Position numbers and translations under genes: made by a program
Shown here: piece by piece, positions 25,079 through 33,604 of the stretch
Layout: every line of letters begins with the position of its first letter
Position numbering within the stretch: the stretch's first letter is position 1
Notes under the pieces: model-generated
What the model was told of the DNA's origin: nothing
The model's database searches: none
Seen by the model: only the letters and a program-made list of their open reading frames with translations
Assembly (NCBI GenBank): GCA_050010035.1
Contig: JBEKLU010000001.1
Location: forward strand, 62,001-126,000
Origin: Roseiarcus sp050010035
GTDB taxonomy: Bacteria > Pseudomonadota > Alphaproteobacteria > Rhizobiales > Beijerinckiaceae
Direction: 5' to 3'
DNA: 64,000 bases

Positions 25079-25327
25079 ATGCCAACGATCCAGCGCATCG
25101 ACGGCCTGCGGGTCACGATCTATCCCAACGACCATTCGCCGCCGCATGTGCATGTCATCCGCGCGAAAGGCGAAGCCGCGATCTTGCTCAATTGCCCCGA
25201 GGGACCGGCGGAACTCACGCGAAGCTTCGGGTTCAGCGGACCGGAGATACGCAAGATCGCCGCCGATCTCATAGCCCATATACCCACCCTTTGCGCTCAA
25301 TGGGAGACGGTCCGTGGACACCTCTGA
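25079..25327 (+). CDS. DUF4160 protein
   Basis: An 82-residue protein with the DUF4160 signature: IDGLRVTIYPNDHSPPHVHV, then GFSGPEIRKIAADLIAHIPTLCAQW. The H-x-PPHVHV segment is the family hallmark. Its end overlaps the start of the following DUF2442 gene by 14 bases, so the two are translationally coupled. This pairing is widespread and predicted by some to be a toxin-antitoxin-like module, but the biochemical role is not established. ATG 25079 was chosen because upstream in-frame residues do not match the family. Confidence 0.85.
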   Translation: MPTIQRIDGLRVTIYPNDHSPPHVHVIRAKGEAAILLNCPEGPAELTRSFGFSGPEIRKIAADLIAHIPTLCAQWETVRGHL

Positions 25328-25730
25328 CGCCGCCGTCCGACAGGCCGAACAGCGCATGCGGGAGCGCATCGAAACGTCTCCGCGCGCGATCGCGGCGCGC
25401 TACGATCGCCGCGTCGCGCGCATCACCGTCAGCCTGAGCAACGGCCTGGAACTGGCGTTTCCGCGGCGCCTCGCCGAAGGACTGGCCGACGCCAAGCCGG
25501 CCGATCTGGCGATCATTGAAATCACCCCGACGGGCCTTGGCTTGCACTGGCCAAAACTGGACGCGGATCTTTATCTGCCGGCGCTACTGCAAGGCGTCTT
25601 TGGCTCGCCCGGGTGGATGGCCGGCCTGCTCGGCAAGAGCGGCGGTCTGGCACGCACCCCCGCCAAGGTCGCCGCCGCACGCAAGAATGGCCGCAAAGGC
25701 GGGCGGCCGCGCAAGCGGGCCTCCGCATAG
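25314..25730 (+). CDS. DUF2442 protein with basic C-terminal tail
   Basis: A 138-residue protein starting at GTG 25314 inside the DUF4160 gene. The middle holds the DUF2442 core (ARITVSLSNGLELAFPRRL, then ITPTGLGLHWPKLDADLYLPALLQGVFG). The last about 30 residues (AARKNGRKGGRPRKRASA) are strongly basic, with an AT-hook-like GGRPRKR, suggesting nucleic-acid contact. It is translationally coupled to DUF4160. tyrS follows on the same strand after 64 bases but is probably independently expressed. Confidence 0.82.
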   Translation: MDTSDAAVRQAEQRMRERIETSPRAIAARYDRRVARITVSLSNGLELAFPRRLAEGLADAKPADLAIIEITPTGLGLHWPKLDADLYLPALLQGVFGSPGWMAGLLGKSGGLARTPAKVAAARKNGRKGGRPRKRASA

Positions 25731-25794
25731 GCTTGTTGCATATCCCGGCCCTTGTCCCTAAACCTCGCGCCGACTTCCGGCCGAGGAGCCAAAA

Positions 25795-27057
25795 GTGAGC
25801 GACGCGTTTCAGCCCCGATCCGATTTCCTGCGCGTTCTCATCGAGCGCGGGTTCGTCCATCAATGCTCGGACCTCGCCGGCCTCGACGACAAGGCGATGG
25901 GCGGCGAACTCGTCGCCTACATCGGCTTCGACTGCACCGCGCCCTCGCTGCACGTCGGCTCGCTGTTGCAGATCATGATGCTGCATTGGCTGCAGGAGAC
26001 TGGCGGCAAGCCGCTGGCGCTGATGGGCGGCGGCACCACCATGGTCGGCGACCCCTCGGGCAAGGACGAGACGCGCAAGCTTCTCACTGTCGAGCAGATC
26101 GAGGCCAACAAGGCGGGCATCCGCAACGTGTTCTCGCGTTTCATGCGCTTCGGCGAGGGCGCGCGCGACGCGGCGATGCCCGACAACGCCGAATGGCTCG
26201 CCAGGCTCAACTACATCGAATTCCTGCGCGACGTCGGGCGGCATTTCTCGGTCAATCGCATGCTGGCGATGGACTCGGTGAAGATGCGCCTGGCGCGCGA
26301 GCACGAGCTTTCTTTCCTCGAATTCAATTACATGTGCCTGCAGGCTTACGATTTCGTGGAACTTCATCGGCGCTACGGCTGCACGCTGCAGATGGGCGGC
26401 TCGGATCAATGGGGCAACATCGTCACCGGCCTCGATCTCGGCCGGCGCCTGGGAACCGAGCAGCTCTACGCGCTGACCTCGCCGCTCATCGCCACCGCCT
26501 CCGGCGCCAAGATGGGCAAGACGGCGGCGGGCGCCGTCTGGCTCGACGCGGCGCTGCTCTCGCCTTACGATTACTGGCAGTTCTGGCGCAACAGCGAGGA
26601 CGCCGACGTCGGCCGCTTCCTCAAGCTGTTCACGCGGCTGCCGCTCGAGGAGATCGCCGCCCTGGAGGCGCTGGGCGGCGCCGAGATCAACGAGGCCAAG
26701 AAGATTCTCGCCAACGAGGCGACCGCGCTGCTGCACGGAGCGGAGGCGGCGCAAGCGGCCGCCGCGACCGCGCGCAAAACCTTCGAAGAAGGGGCGCTCG
26801 CCGAATCCCTGCCGACGATCGACGTCGCGGCGGCCGAATTCGACGCCGGGCTCGGCGCCCTCTCGGCCTTCGTGCGCGCCGGCCTCGTCGCTTCGACCGG
26901 CGAAGCGCGCCGCCAGATTCGCGGCGGCGGCCTGCGCGTCAACGACGTCGCGCTCGGCGACGAAAAGGCGACCATCGGCCGCGACGCGCTGCAGGGCTCG
27001 GGAATCGTCAAACTGTCGCTCGGCCGCAAGAAGCACGTCCTGCTGCGCGCGGTGTGA
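25795..27057 (+). CDS. tyrS: Tyrosyl-tRNA synthetase
   Basis: A 420-residue class I aminoacyl-tRNA synthetase charging tRNA-Tyr. The HIGH-type motif is HVGS (residues 53-56), and the KMSKS loop is KMGKT (239-243). The tyrosine-binding block QAYDFVELHRRYGCTLQMGG and QWGN follow the bacterial TyrS pattern. The C-terminal S4-like domain (FVRAGLVASTGEARRQIRGGG) is present. The start is GTG 25795. It ends 4 bases before the stop of the convergent AsmA-like gene. Confidence 0.97.
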   Translation: MSDAFQPRSDFLRVLIERGFVHQCSDLAGLDDKAMGGELVAYIGFDCTAPSLHVGSLLQIMMLHWLQETGGKPLALMGGGTTMVGDPSGKDETRKLLTVEQIEANKAGIRNVFSRFMRFGEGARDAAMPDNAEWLARLNYIEFLRDVGRHFSVNRMLAMDSVKMRLAREHELSFLEFNYMCLQAYDFVELHRRYGCTLQMGGSDQWGNIVTGLDLGRRLGTEQLYALTSPLIATASGAKMGKTAAGAVWLDAALLSPYDYWQFWRNSEDADVGRFLKLFTRLPLEEIAALEALGGAEINEAKKILANEATALLHGAEAAQAAAATARKTFEEGALAESLPTIDVAAAEFDAGLGALSAFVRAGLVASTGEARRQIRGGGLRVNDVALGDEKATIGRDALQGSGIVKLSLGRKKHVLLRAV

Positions 27058-27061
27058 GCCG

Positions 27062-30000
27062 CTACCGAACGGCCGCGGTCGGCGCGCCGATCTGCTGCGG
27101 CTCGCCGACCTGCTGGGACTCGCCGACCTCCTGCGCCGCGTCGAACTGCGACGGCTCGCCGATCGGCGGCGTGGTGCCGTCGACGACGCCGAAAACCTTG
27201 CGCAGGAAGCCGGGGGTCATCGCCGAGAGCGGATTGACGTTCAGCGTCGGCCCGCTGGCCGGTCCGACGATGCGGTAATTGACGCCGAAAATGCCTTCGT
27301 GACGGCCCCCGCCGAGCAGCGTGCCGACCACGGGAATGTGGGTGACGAGGCTGTTGACCTGGTAGGCGGGAACGAAGGTGCCGTTGAGGTCGACGCGGTC
27401 GCGCCCGTAGTCGATGAAGCCCTGCGTGGTGAGGCCCATGTGGCTGTTGAAGACGACGGCTTCGCGCAACTCGAGACGCCCGGCCGTGCGGCTGAAGCTG
27501 GCGGACATCTTGTCGAAATGCGCGGCGTCCGGATCGACGGTCGGAGCCTGATCGACCACGCCGTCGACGGGCGCCTGTCCCGCCGCCGCCAGTTGCCGCA
27601 GCGCCGGCTCGTTGCGCAAGGTGAAGTTGGCCACGCTCGCGGTCCCGCGATTGCCTGCGCCGGCGTCCTGCATGACGAGGTCGAGCGTTCCGCCCTCCAT
27701 GCGATTGTAGAAATCGAGGAACTTGCTCAGCGCGCCGGCGTCGGTGGCGTGAGCGGTGAGCCGTCCCGCTTCGTCGTGCTGCGCCGTCAGGACGCCGTCG
27801 CCGACGCGCGCCTTGACTTGCATCGACTTCATCGCGCCGCTGCGCCAGGCGCCGGTGAGCTCGAATTGACTCAGCGCTTGCGAGTTGGCCCCGATCACAT
27901 TGGCGATCTTGACGTCGAGATCGAGATCCTTGCCGCCGCCCGGCGGCCCGCCCGCGCTCAAGAATCCCTTGACGAGGTTTCGCGCGTCGAGCACGGCGCC
28001 GCGCACCGTCGCCTTGATCCCCGACTCCCCGTTCTGGATCTCCGCCTTCCATTCGTCGGCGGCGGACAAGCGCACTTGCGTCAGCTTGGCGCTCTTGAAG
28101 GCGCCGTCCGCGGTCAATTCCGCTGTTCCTCGAATCGCGATCGAGCCCGCGTCGATTGCGATCGCGTTGACCGCGACGTCCTGGCCGTCGGCGTCCGGCT
28201 TGAAGCTGAACGTCGCCTTGCCCGGCTTGCCGGCCGCCTTCAACAGCCCGGTTTGCGGGCTGTCGATGGCGACGTGCGTGAGATCGACTTCGACGTCGGC
28301 GCTCGCCTTGGACAACGGCGCCTTGACGCGCACGCCCATCGGGCCGTTCAGCAACCCGGCGCCGGGCAAGCCGAGCCTGGCGCGCGTCGCGTTGTCGAAC
28401 GAAAGGGACAAGACGGCCGCGCCTTCGTCGGCGGCGCCCTTGGTCACATCGACGGCGACGGGCACACCGTACATTTGGCCTTGGCCGTTGATTTTCAGAT
28501 TGCCGCGTTCGGCCAGGACCGACAGCGAAGCCTGTTCGAGCCGTTCGTTGCCGAGAAACTTGTCGACGCGAAAATTCGTCAATGTTCCTTCGGCGCGAAA
28601 CTGATTGTCTTCGGGCCGAACCGTCTTGCCCAATTTCAGGTCCAGCGCGAGCTTGCCCTCGAATTGCCCCTTGACCGTGGCGGGATCGACGGTGAAGCCG
28701 GCGTAGCGCTTCAGCGCGTCGCGGTTCAAGAGATCGGCGAGCGCATCGACGCCGCCCTGCAAGCGGGCGCCGGCGCGAGCCGGGACGATAGGCGCGGGGG
28801 TGGTGTCGGGCACGACGTAGGAAATGTCGGCGACCTGAATGCGCCGCGAGGGCGTGAGATCGATGACGCCGCTCTTGGCGGTGGCGACGAAGTCATGCCC
28901 GGTGATGACGCCGCTGGCGTCCAGACCCGTCAAAGGAGGAACGCCCGGCAGCAGATCGACGACGGTGTCCCGCGTCGAGAATTCGCCATGCACGCTCGCG
29001 GCCGGGACCGCGCGCTTGTGAATCGCCAGATCGACGTCGGCGGCGTCCCAGTCCACGCTCATCGAGCCGCTGACGACGCGTCCGCCGTGAATGTGCTCCA
29101 GGCACCAGGTGCGCGCGCCGGCGTTGACGAAGCTCGGCCAGAGCCTGAGAACGTCGCCGACGGCGCTCGGGCCGACCTGCATATTGAGCTTGAGCGTCGC
29201 GCCGTCCCCGACCGAGGCGCTCTCGCCGCTCGCCGCGCCGTTCACGCTCGGCCCGTGCACCGACAGTCGATCGAGAATGAGGCGGGACTCCTTAGGCAGG
29301 TAGCGCGCGTCGAACGTCGCCTGATCGATGACGATCGGCTTCTCGCCGGGACGCTCGGGGGCGAAGACCGTGTCGTCGGATTCCAGATGGCTGGCCCACG
29401 CGGCTTGGCCGGGCGCAGGCGGGGCGAGCCACCCCGAGGCGAGGACGTGCGTCGATCCCGAGAGCAATTGCAGATCCTTGAAGTCGAAGCGATGGGCCGC
29501 GGCGTCCCACGCGACAGCCCCCGTCGCCTCGTCGACGAGGAAAGGCTCGTGATCGGGATCGTCGAGCTTGAAGTAGCCCGCGCCGAGGCTGAAGCGTCCC
29601 TGCAGGGCCTGGATCGCCGAATTGGCGGCGAGGCGCGCCTCGACCCGGAACGAAATCGGCATGTCCGTTTCAAAGGGCGGGCGCCGCGCGTGCATGAGGA
29701 GCACGTCATCGAGACTGAGATCGCGCGCGCTCAGCGACACCATGCGCGCCTCGCCCCCGCTCGCCGTGGCGTCGATCGACCAGCGTCCCGCCGAGCCGCG
29801 CGCGGAGGCGTGGATCGCCGCCCCGTTCTCGTTCTTGTCGAACGACAACGACAGATCGTCGTAGACGGTCTTCTTGTCGAGCGCCGCGTTCTCGACCTCG
29901 AGGTGACCGTGCGCGAGACCGACGCGGTCGAGCGATTGACTGGCGCCGGTCATCGCATCGATCAGCCGGAACGCGAGCAGGCCGAAATCGGGCGCCGCGG

Positions 30001-30622
30001 CGCCCGAGGCGGATTCCGACGCCGCGGGCGCCGGCAGTTCGATGGTCGCCGCGCTCGAATCCGAGCCGGCCGCGATCGAGAGGGCGCCGTCGGGGCGCAA
30101 GCGCAATCGCAGATCGAGGCCGTCGAGCTCGAGCCTGCGCACCTTGATCTCGAACATCAACAGCGAAAGCGCGTCGAGCCCGACTCGGCCGCCGGGCGCC
30201 GAAAGGACGGTGCGGCCGGCGCGGTCGCGGATGGTGATGTCGCCGAAGCCGAGCGCGACGCCGCCGTGCATGCGCTGGAGATAGGTCGAGCCGATCGCGA
30301 CGGCGTAGCGCGATCCCAGGCGCTCCTCCAGGCTTTGGACGATGCGCGGATTTAACCCATCGACGTCGATCGGGTGCGAGCCGAGCAGGAAAAAAAAGAA
30401 GCCGAGCGCCGCCAGCGCGAAGGCGAAGGCGATCCCGCCGATCCCCAGCAAGGCGCGCAAGAGACCGCGAGCCGTAACCAAGCGCGACGTCCCGGGCAGA
30501 GTGCGCCCTTGCCCGCTGCGCAGCAGGCGCTGCATCGCCGATCGGGCCTTGGATCGCGCCGCTGCGTCGATTTGGTCGACCAATCCTGTGCCGTCTCCGC
30601 TCTTCCAGCCGATCAAGACCAC
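27062..30622 (-). CDS. Very large AsmA/YhdP-like (DUF3971) envelope protein
   Basis: A 1186-residue protein with one N-terminal membrane helix (GIGGIAFAFALAALGFFFFLL, about residues 56-76, here shown as two joined parts) and a long periplasmic region. Sequence such as ALGFGDITIRDRAGRTVLSAPGGRVGLD, the DUF3971 middle, and GFIDYGRDRVDLNGTFVPAY followed by NSLVTHIPVVGTLLGGGRHEGIFGVNYRI near the end is typical of the AsmA-like C-terminus. These proteins form hydrophobic grooves that carry phospholipids between the inner and outer membranes. The GTG at 30622 gives the longest form; ATG 30535 is a reasonable alternative. The last 25 residues are a Gln/Glu/Gly low-complexity tail. It is convergent with tyrS and divergent from bcp. 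Confidence 0.88.
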   Translation of the reverse strand: MVLIGWKSGDGTGLVDQIDAAARSKARSAMQRLLRSGQGRTLPGTSRLVTARGLLRALLGIGGIAFAFALAALGFFFFLLGSHPIDVDGLNPRIVQSLEERLGSRYAVAIGSTYLQRMHGGVALGFGDITIRDRAGRTVLSAPGGRVGLDALSLLMFEIKVRRLELDGLDLRLRLRPDGALSIAAGSDSSAATIELPAPAASESASGAAAPDFGLLAFRLIDAMTGASQSLDRVGLAHGHLEVENAALDKKTVYDDLSLSFDKNENGAAIHASARGSAGRWSIDATASGGEARMVSLSARDLSLDDVLLMHARRPPFETDMPISFRVEARLAANSAIQALQGRFSLGAGYFKLDDPDHEPFLVDEATGAVAWDAAAHRFDFKDLQLLSGSTHVLASGWLAPPAPGQAAWASHLESDDTVFAPERPGEKPIVIDQATFDARYLPKESRLILDRLSVHGPSVNGAASGESASVGDGATLKLNMQVGPSAVGDVLRLWPSFVNAGARTWCLEHIHGGRVVSGSMSVDWDAADVDLAIHKRAVPAASVHGEFSTRDTVVDLLPGVPPLTGLDASGVITGHDFVATAKSGVIDLTPSRRIQVADISYVVPDTTPAPIVPARAGARLQGGVDALADLLNRDALKRYAGFTVDPATVKGQFEGKLALDLKLGKTVRPEDNQFRAEGTLTNFRVDKFLGNERLEQASLSVLAERGNLKINGQGQMYGVPVAVDVTKGAADEGAAVLSLSFDNATRARLGLPGAGLLNGPMGVRVKAPLSKASADVEVDLTHVAIDSPQTGLLKAAGKPGKATFSFKPDADGQDVAVNAIAIDAGSIAIRGTAELTADGAFKSAKLTQVRLSAADEWKAEIQNGESGIKATVRGAVLDARNLVKGFLSAGGPPGGGKDLDLDVKIANVIGANSQALSQFELTGAWRSGAMKSMQVKARVGDGVLTAQHDEAGRLTAHATDAGALSKFLDFYNRMEGGTLDLVMQDAGAGNRGTASVANFTLRNEPALRQLAAAGQAPVDGVVDQAPTVDPDAAHFDKMSASFSRTAGRLELREAVVFNSHMGLTTQGFIDYGRDRVDLNGTFVPAYQVNSLVTHIPVVGTLLGGGRHEGIFGVNYRIVGPASGPTLNVNPLSAMTPGFLRKVFGVVDGTTPPIGEPSQFDAAQEVGESQQVGEPQQIGAPTAAVR

Positions 30623-30818
30623 GAGTCCGGCGATTTCGGGCGAGCGGGCGAAAGCGGCGCGATGCGCCCGCAGTCGTCCCTGCCCGCGCGCCGAAAGTCA
30701 ATTCGGGGCCCATGGAAGCTCTTGAACCGACTGCGGTCCCGGGTCAATCTGACTCCTCGTCGCCGTGAAGCCGGCTCGCCGGCACCTTGACGACGAAAAT
30801 GGCTCAAACGAGGGCGAA

Positions 30819-31310
30819 ATGGTCAAAAATTTGGACATCGGCGACGCGGCGGCGGATTTCGAGCTGCCCGCCGACGACGGGCGGAGCGTCTCCCCGAGCC
30901 GGTTGCGGGGCAAAACGATCGTGCTTTACTTCTATCCCAAGGACGACACCTCGGGGTGCACCGCCGAAGCCATCGCCTTCAACGCCCTGCGCGGCAAGTT
31001 CGAAGCGGCGGGCGCCGTCGTCCTCGGCGTCTCCCCGGACAGCCTCGCCAGTCACGCCAAGTTCAAGCGCAAACACGATCTGTCGCTGACCCTCGCGGCG
31101 GACGAATCGCGGGCGGCGCTGGAAGCCTACGGCGTCTGGCGGGAAAAGAGCATGTACGGCCGCAAATACATGGGAGTCGAGCGCACGACCTTCCTCATCG
31201 GCCCCGACGGCCGCATCGCGCGCGTCTGGCGCAAGGTCAAAGTGCCCGGCCACGCCGCCGACGTCCTGGCGGCCGCTGAAGCGCTGGGCGCGGCGTTTGC
31301 CAATGGTTAA
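30819..31310 (+). CDS. bcp: Peroxiredoxin, BCP/PrxQ family
   Basis: A 163-residue thiol peroxidase that reduces H2O2 and organic hydroperoxides. The core has DFELPADDGR, LYFYPKDDTSGCTAEA with peroxidatic Cys47, and VERTTFLIGPDGRIARVW. The usual second cysteine five residues later (GCT-x-E-x-C) is replaced (GCTAEAIAF), so this is a one-cysteine or atypical form needing an external thiol. ATG 30819 has AGGGCGA upstream; the frame extends further 5' without a ribosome site. It is divergent from the AsmA-like gene. Its stop codon lies within the GTTAACCCTAA motif at 31306. Confidence 0.92.
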   Translation: MVKNLDIGDAAADFELPADDGRSVSPSRLRGKTIVLYFYPKDDTSGCTAEAIAFNALRGKFEAAGAVVLGVSPDSLASHAKFKRKHDLSLTLAADESRAALEAYGVWREKSMYGRKYMGVERTTFLIGPDGRIARVWRKVKVPGHAADVLAAAEALGAAFANG

Positions 31311-31325
31311 CCCTAATGGGATGTA
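31306..31325 (+). promoter_or_regulatory. GTTAACCCTAA-type motif upstream of the M23 peptidase gene
   Basis: GTTAACCCTAATGGGATGTA overlaps the bcp stop codon and lies 50 bases before the peptidase start. It matches the element at 16523-16541 before the polymerase gene in its first 11 bases and most of the rest. It is a candidate promoter or operator; the factor is unknown. Confidence 0.3.
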
Positions 31326-31374
31326 ATCGCGGCCTGGATCGCCCCGCCTCGTCGGGGTCGGAGCGTGTGGCCGC

Positions 31375-32787
31375 ATGTCGTTGCGAGATTCCCGCCCGCG
31401 GCCGAAATCGCCGCGCTTGCTCTATTTCTTCTCGCGCGCACGCGGCGGCGACATCCGCACGTTCGCGCTGCGCCCCGTCACGCTCTGGTCGCTCCTCGCA
31501 ATCGTCGCCGTCTCCCTCGCCTGGGGAGGCGCGGCGACGCTCTATCTCGTCTTCCGCGACGACATGCTGAGCGCCCTGGCCGCCCGCCAGGCCGAGATGC
31601 AATACGCCTACGAGGATCGCCTCGCCAAGGCGCGCGCCGAGCTCGACCGCGTCGCCGGCCGCCAGTTGCTCGACCAGAATTCTTTCGAGGGCAAGCTTCA
31701 CGAGCTTTTGTCGCGCCAAGCGCAATTGGAGCAGCGCGGTTCGATCGTCGCCGCCCTGGTCGACGAGGCCTCGCACGATATCGCGGCCGCGACGCCGGCG
31801 CGCCCGCGCGTCGCCAGCGCCGTCCGCGCGCGCGCCACCGCGCTCTCGGCGATCGGCGCGGCGAACCCCTCGAGCGTCTCGGACAGCGTGATCGGCCCGG
31901 CGGCGCAGGCGTTCGCGCCGCCGGAGCCGCTCGCCGCGCCGCCGCTGCAGAGCGCGCCCAAGCCGAGCCCGGTCGAAGAGCCGCGCCAGCACGTGAGCAT
32001 AAACGAGAAGGCGGACGGCGAGCACAACGCGGCGGCGGAGCTAGCGGCGGCAGCCGAGGATCGCGCTCTCGGCGCCTCGGCGCGCCTCAGCCTGATCGCC
32101 TATTCGCTCGACCGTCTGGAGCGACGGCAGAACGCAGCGCTCGGCGAAATCGACGCGACCGCGCGGCGCGGCGCGGCGCGCCTGGCCGCCGTCGTCGCCG
32201 AGACCGGCCTCTCGGCCGACGCGCTGGTCGCTCCGCCGGCCAAGGGCGGCGTCGGCGGGCCGTTCATTCCCGCCTCCGTCGACGCCGGCGCGCCCGCGTT
32301 CGACAAGGCGCTCGCGCGCGCCGAAAGCGACGTCGCCCGCGCCGATCGCCTGCGCCGGCTGATGCCGATCCTCCCGGTGCGCTCGCCGCTCATCGGCGAA
32401 GCCGAGGTCTCCTCGCCGTTCGGCTATCGGCCCGATCCGTTCCTCGGCCGCCCTGCTCTGCACCCCGGCGTCGACCTGGTGCAGGACTACGGCGCGGAGA
32501 TCCACGCCACGGCGGCGGGCCGCGTCGTCCACGCCGGGCCGATGGGCGGCTACGGCGAGATGGTGGAAATCGATCACGGCAACGGCCTGGCCACCCGCTA
32601 CGGCCACATGTCGGAAATTCTGGTCGAGGAAGGCCAGGAGGTGAAGGCCGGCGCAGTTCTCGGCCGCCTCGGCTCGACCGGCCGCTCGACCGGCCCGCAT
32701 CTGCACTATGAAGTGCGCGTCGACGGCGAGCCGGTCGACCCGGAGCGCTTCCTGCAAGCCGGCGCGCCGCTGTTCGCGGCGGAATAG
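31375..32787 (+). CDS. M23/LytM-type peptidoglycan endopeptidase (or cofactor)
   Basis: A 470-residue membrane-anchored cell-wall protein. A basic cytoplasmic start precedes one transmembrane helix (about residues 40-62). A long coiled-coil and Ala/Pro-rich periplasmic spacer follows (about 70-330). The C-terminal peptidase_M23 domain begins SSPFGYRPDPFLGR and keeps the zinc ligands in HPGVDL and HLHYE, so it may be catalytically active, cutting peptide cross-links. TGRSTGPHLHYEVRVDGEPVDP is typical. Such proteins in alphaproteobacteria take part in cell shape and division. ATG 31375 is the start. Confidence 0.9.
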   Translation: MSLRDSRPRPKSPRLLYFFSRARGGDIRTFALRPVTLWSLLAIVAVSLAWGGAATLYLVFRDDMLSALAARQAEMQYAYEDRLAKARAELDRVAGRQLLDQNSFEGKLHELLSRQAQLEQRGSIVAALVDEASHDIAAATPARPRVASAVRARATALSAIGAANPSSVSDSVIGPAAQAFAPPEPLAAPPLQSAPKPSPVEEPRQHVSINEKADGEHNAAAELAAAAEDRALGASARLSLIAYSLDRLERRQNAALGEIDATARRGAARLAAVVAETGLSADALVAPPAKGGVGGPFIPASVDAGAPAFDKALARAESDVARADRLRRLMPILPVRSPLIGEAEVSSPFGYRPDPFLGRPALHPGVDLVQDYGAEIHATAAGRVVHAGPMGGYGEMVEIDHGNGLATRYGHMSEILVEEGQEVKAGAVLGRLGSTGRSTGPHLHYEVRVDGEPVDPERFLQAGAPLFAAE

Positions 32788-32812
32788 GGCGAGGCGCAGC
32801 GCCCGCGGCGAG

Positions 32813-33484
32813 TCACGCCCGGTCGACGATTGCGACGACGAAGCCGTCCCAGCCTTTGGCGCCGACGGTCTGGATCGCGGTCGCGCTGAGACGCGGCTCC
32901 TTGGCGATCATGTCGAACATGCGCCTGGTCCCCTGGACGCTCGGATCCGCGCTGGCGCGATCGACGATGGCGCCCTCGCGCACGACGTTGTCGCAGACGA
33001 TCGTCGCGCCGACCCGCGCCAGCCGCAGCGCCCAGGCCAAATAGTCCGGGTTGCTCGGCTTGTCGGCGTCGATGAAGACGAGATCGAACGGGCCGATCCC
33101 TTCCTCGGCGATGCGCTGCAGGGATTCCAGCGCCGGGCCGAGGCGCACGCGCACCTGCCCGGAAAGGCCGGCGCGCCGGACGTTCTCGCGGGCGATCTCG
33201 GCGTGCTTGGGAACCGCTTCGAGCGTCACGATGAAACCGTCGCTCGGCAAGGCGCGGGCGAGCCAGATCGTCGAATAGCCGCCGAGCGCGCCTATCTCCA
33301 GGATCTTGCGCGCCCGCGCCATGCGCGCCAGGAGATAGAGCAGCTTGCCCTGTGGCGGCGAGACGTCGATCGCCGGCAGCCCGGCCGCGGCGTTCGCCGC
33401 CAGCGCCGCGTCGAGGGCGAAATCCGGCGTCGCGATCTTCTCGACGATATAGGCGTCGACGGCGCTCCATTTCGTCCGATCCAT
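32813..33484 (-). CDS. SAM-dependent O-methyltransferase (family 3)
   Basis: A 223-residue class I methyltransferase of the CCoAMT/COMT-like group. The SAM-binding motif is ILEIGALGGYSTIWLA (about residues 61-76), followed by VTLEAVPKHAEIARENV and the metal-binding DLVFIDADKPSN, with CDNVVREGAI after it. These enzymes methylate catechol-type hydroxyls in a Mg-dependent manner; the natural substrate of the bacterial forms is usually unknown. It is convergent with the M23 gene and divergent from the antiporter. Confidence 0.9.
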   Translation of the reverse strand: MDRTKWSAVDAYIVEKIATPDFALDAALAANAAAGLPAIDVSPPQGKLLYLLARMARARKILEIGALGGYSTIWLARALPSDGFIVTLEAVPKHAEIARENVRRAGLSGQVRVRLGPALESLQRIAEEGIGPFDLVFIDADKPSNPDYLAWALRLARVGATIVCDNVVREGAIVDRASADPSVQGTRRMFDMIAKEPRLSATAIQTVGAKGWDGFVVAIVDRA

Positions 33485-33604
33485 CGCCGGCTCCTTGTCC
33501 GTTGCGAGAGTCGCAAGACATTGCGAACATTCTGCGACGGCCCGAGGCGCCGAATCGTCCCCTAGCGCGGTTCCGCTTTCGCCGGCGTCCGGCTAGATTG
33601 GCGC

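Noticed and set aside
27299..30355. A 1018-codon plus-strand frame over the AsmA-like gene
   Set aside because: It is antisense to a gene with clear family motifs; the composition (Arg, Glu, Asp, Val repeats) is typical of a mirror frame.
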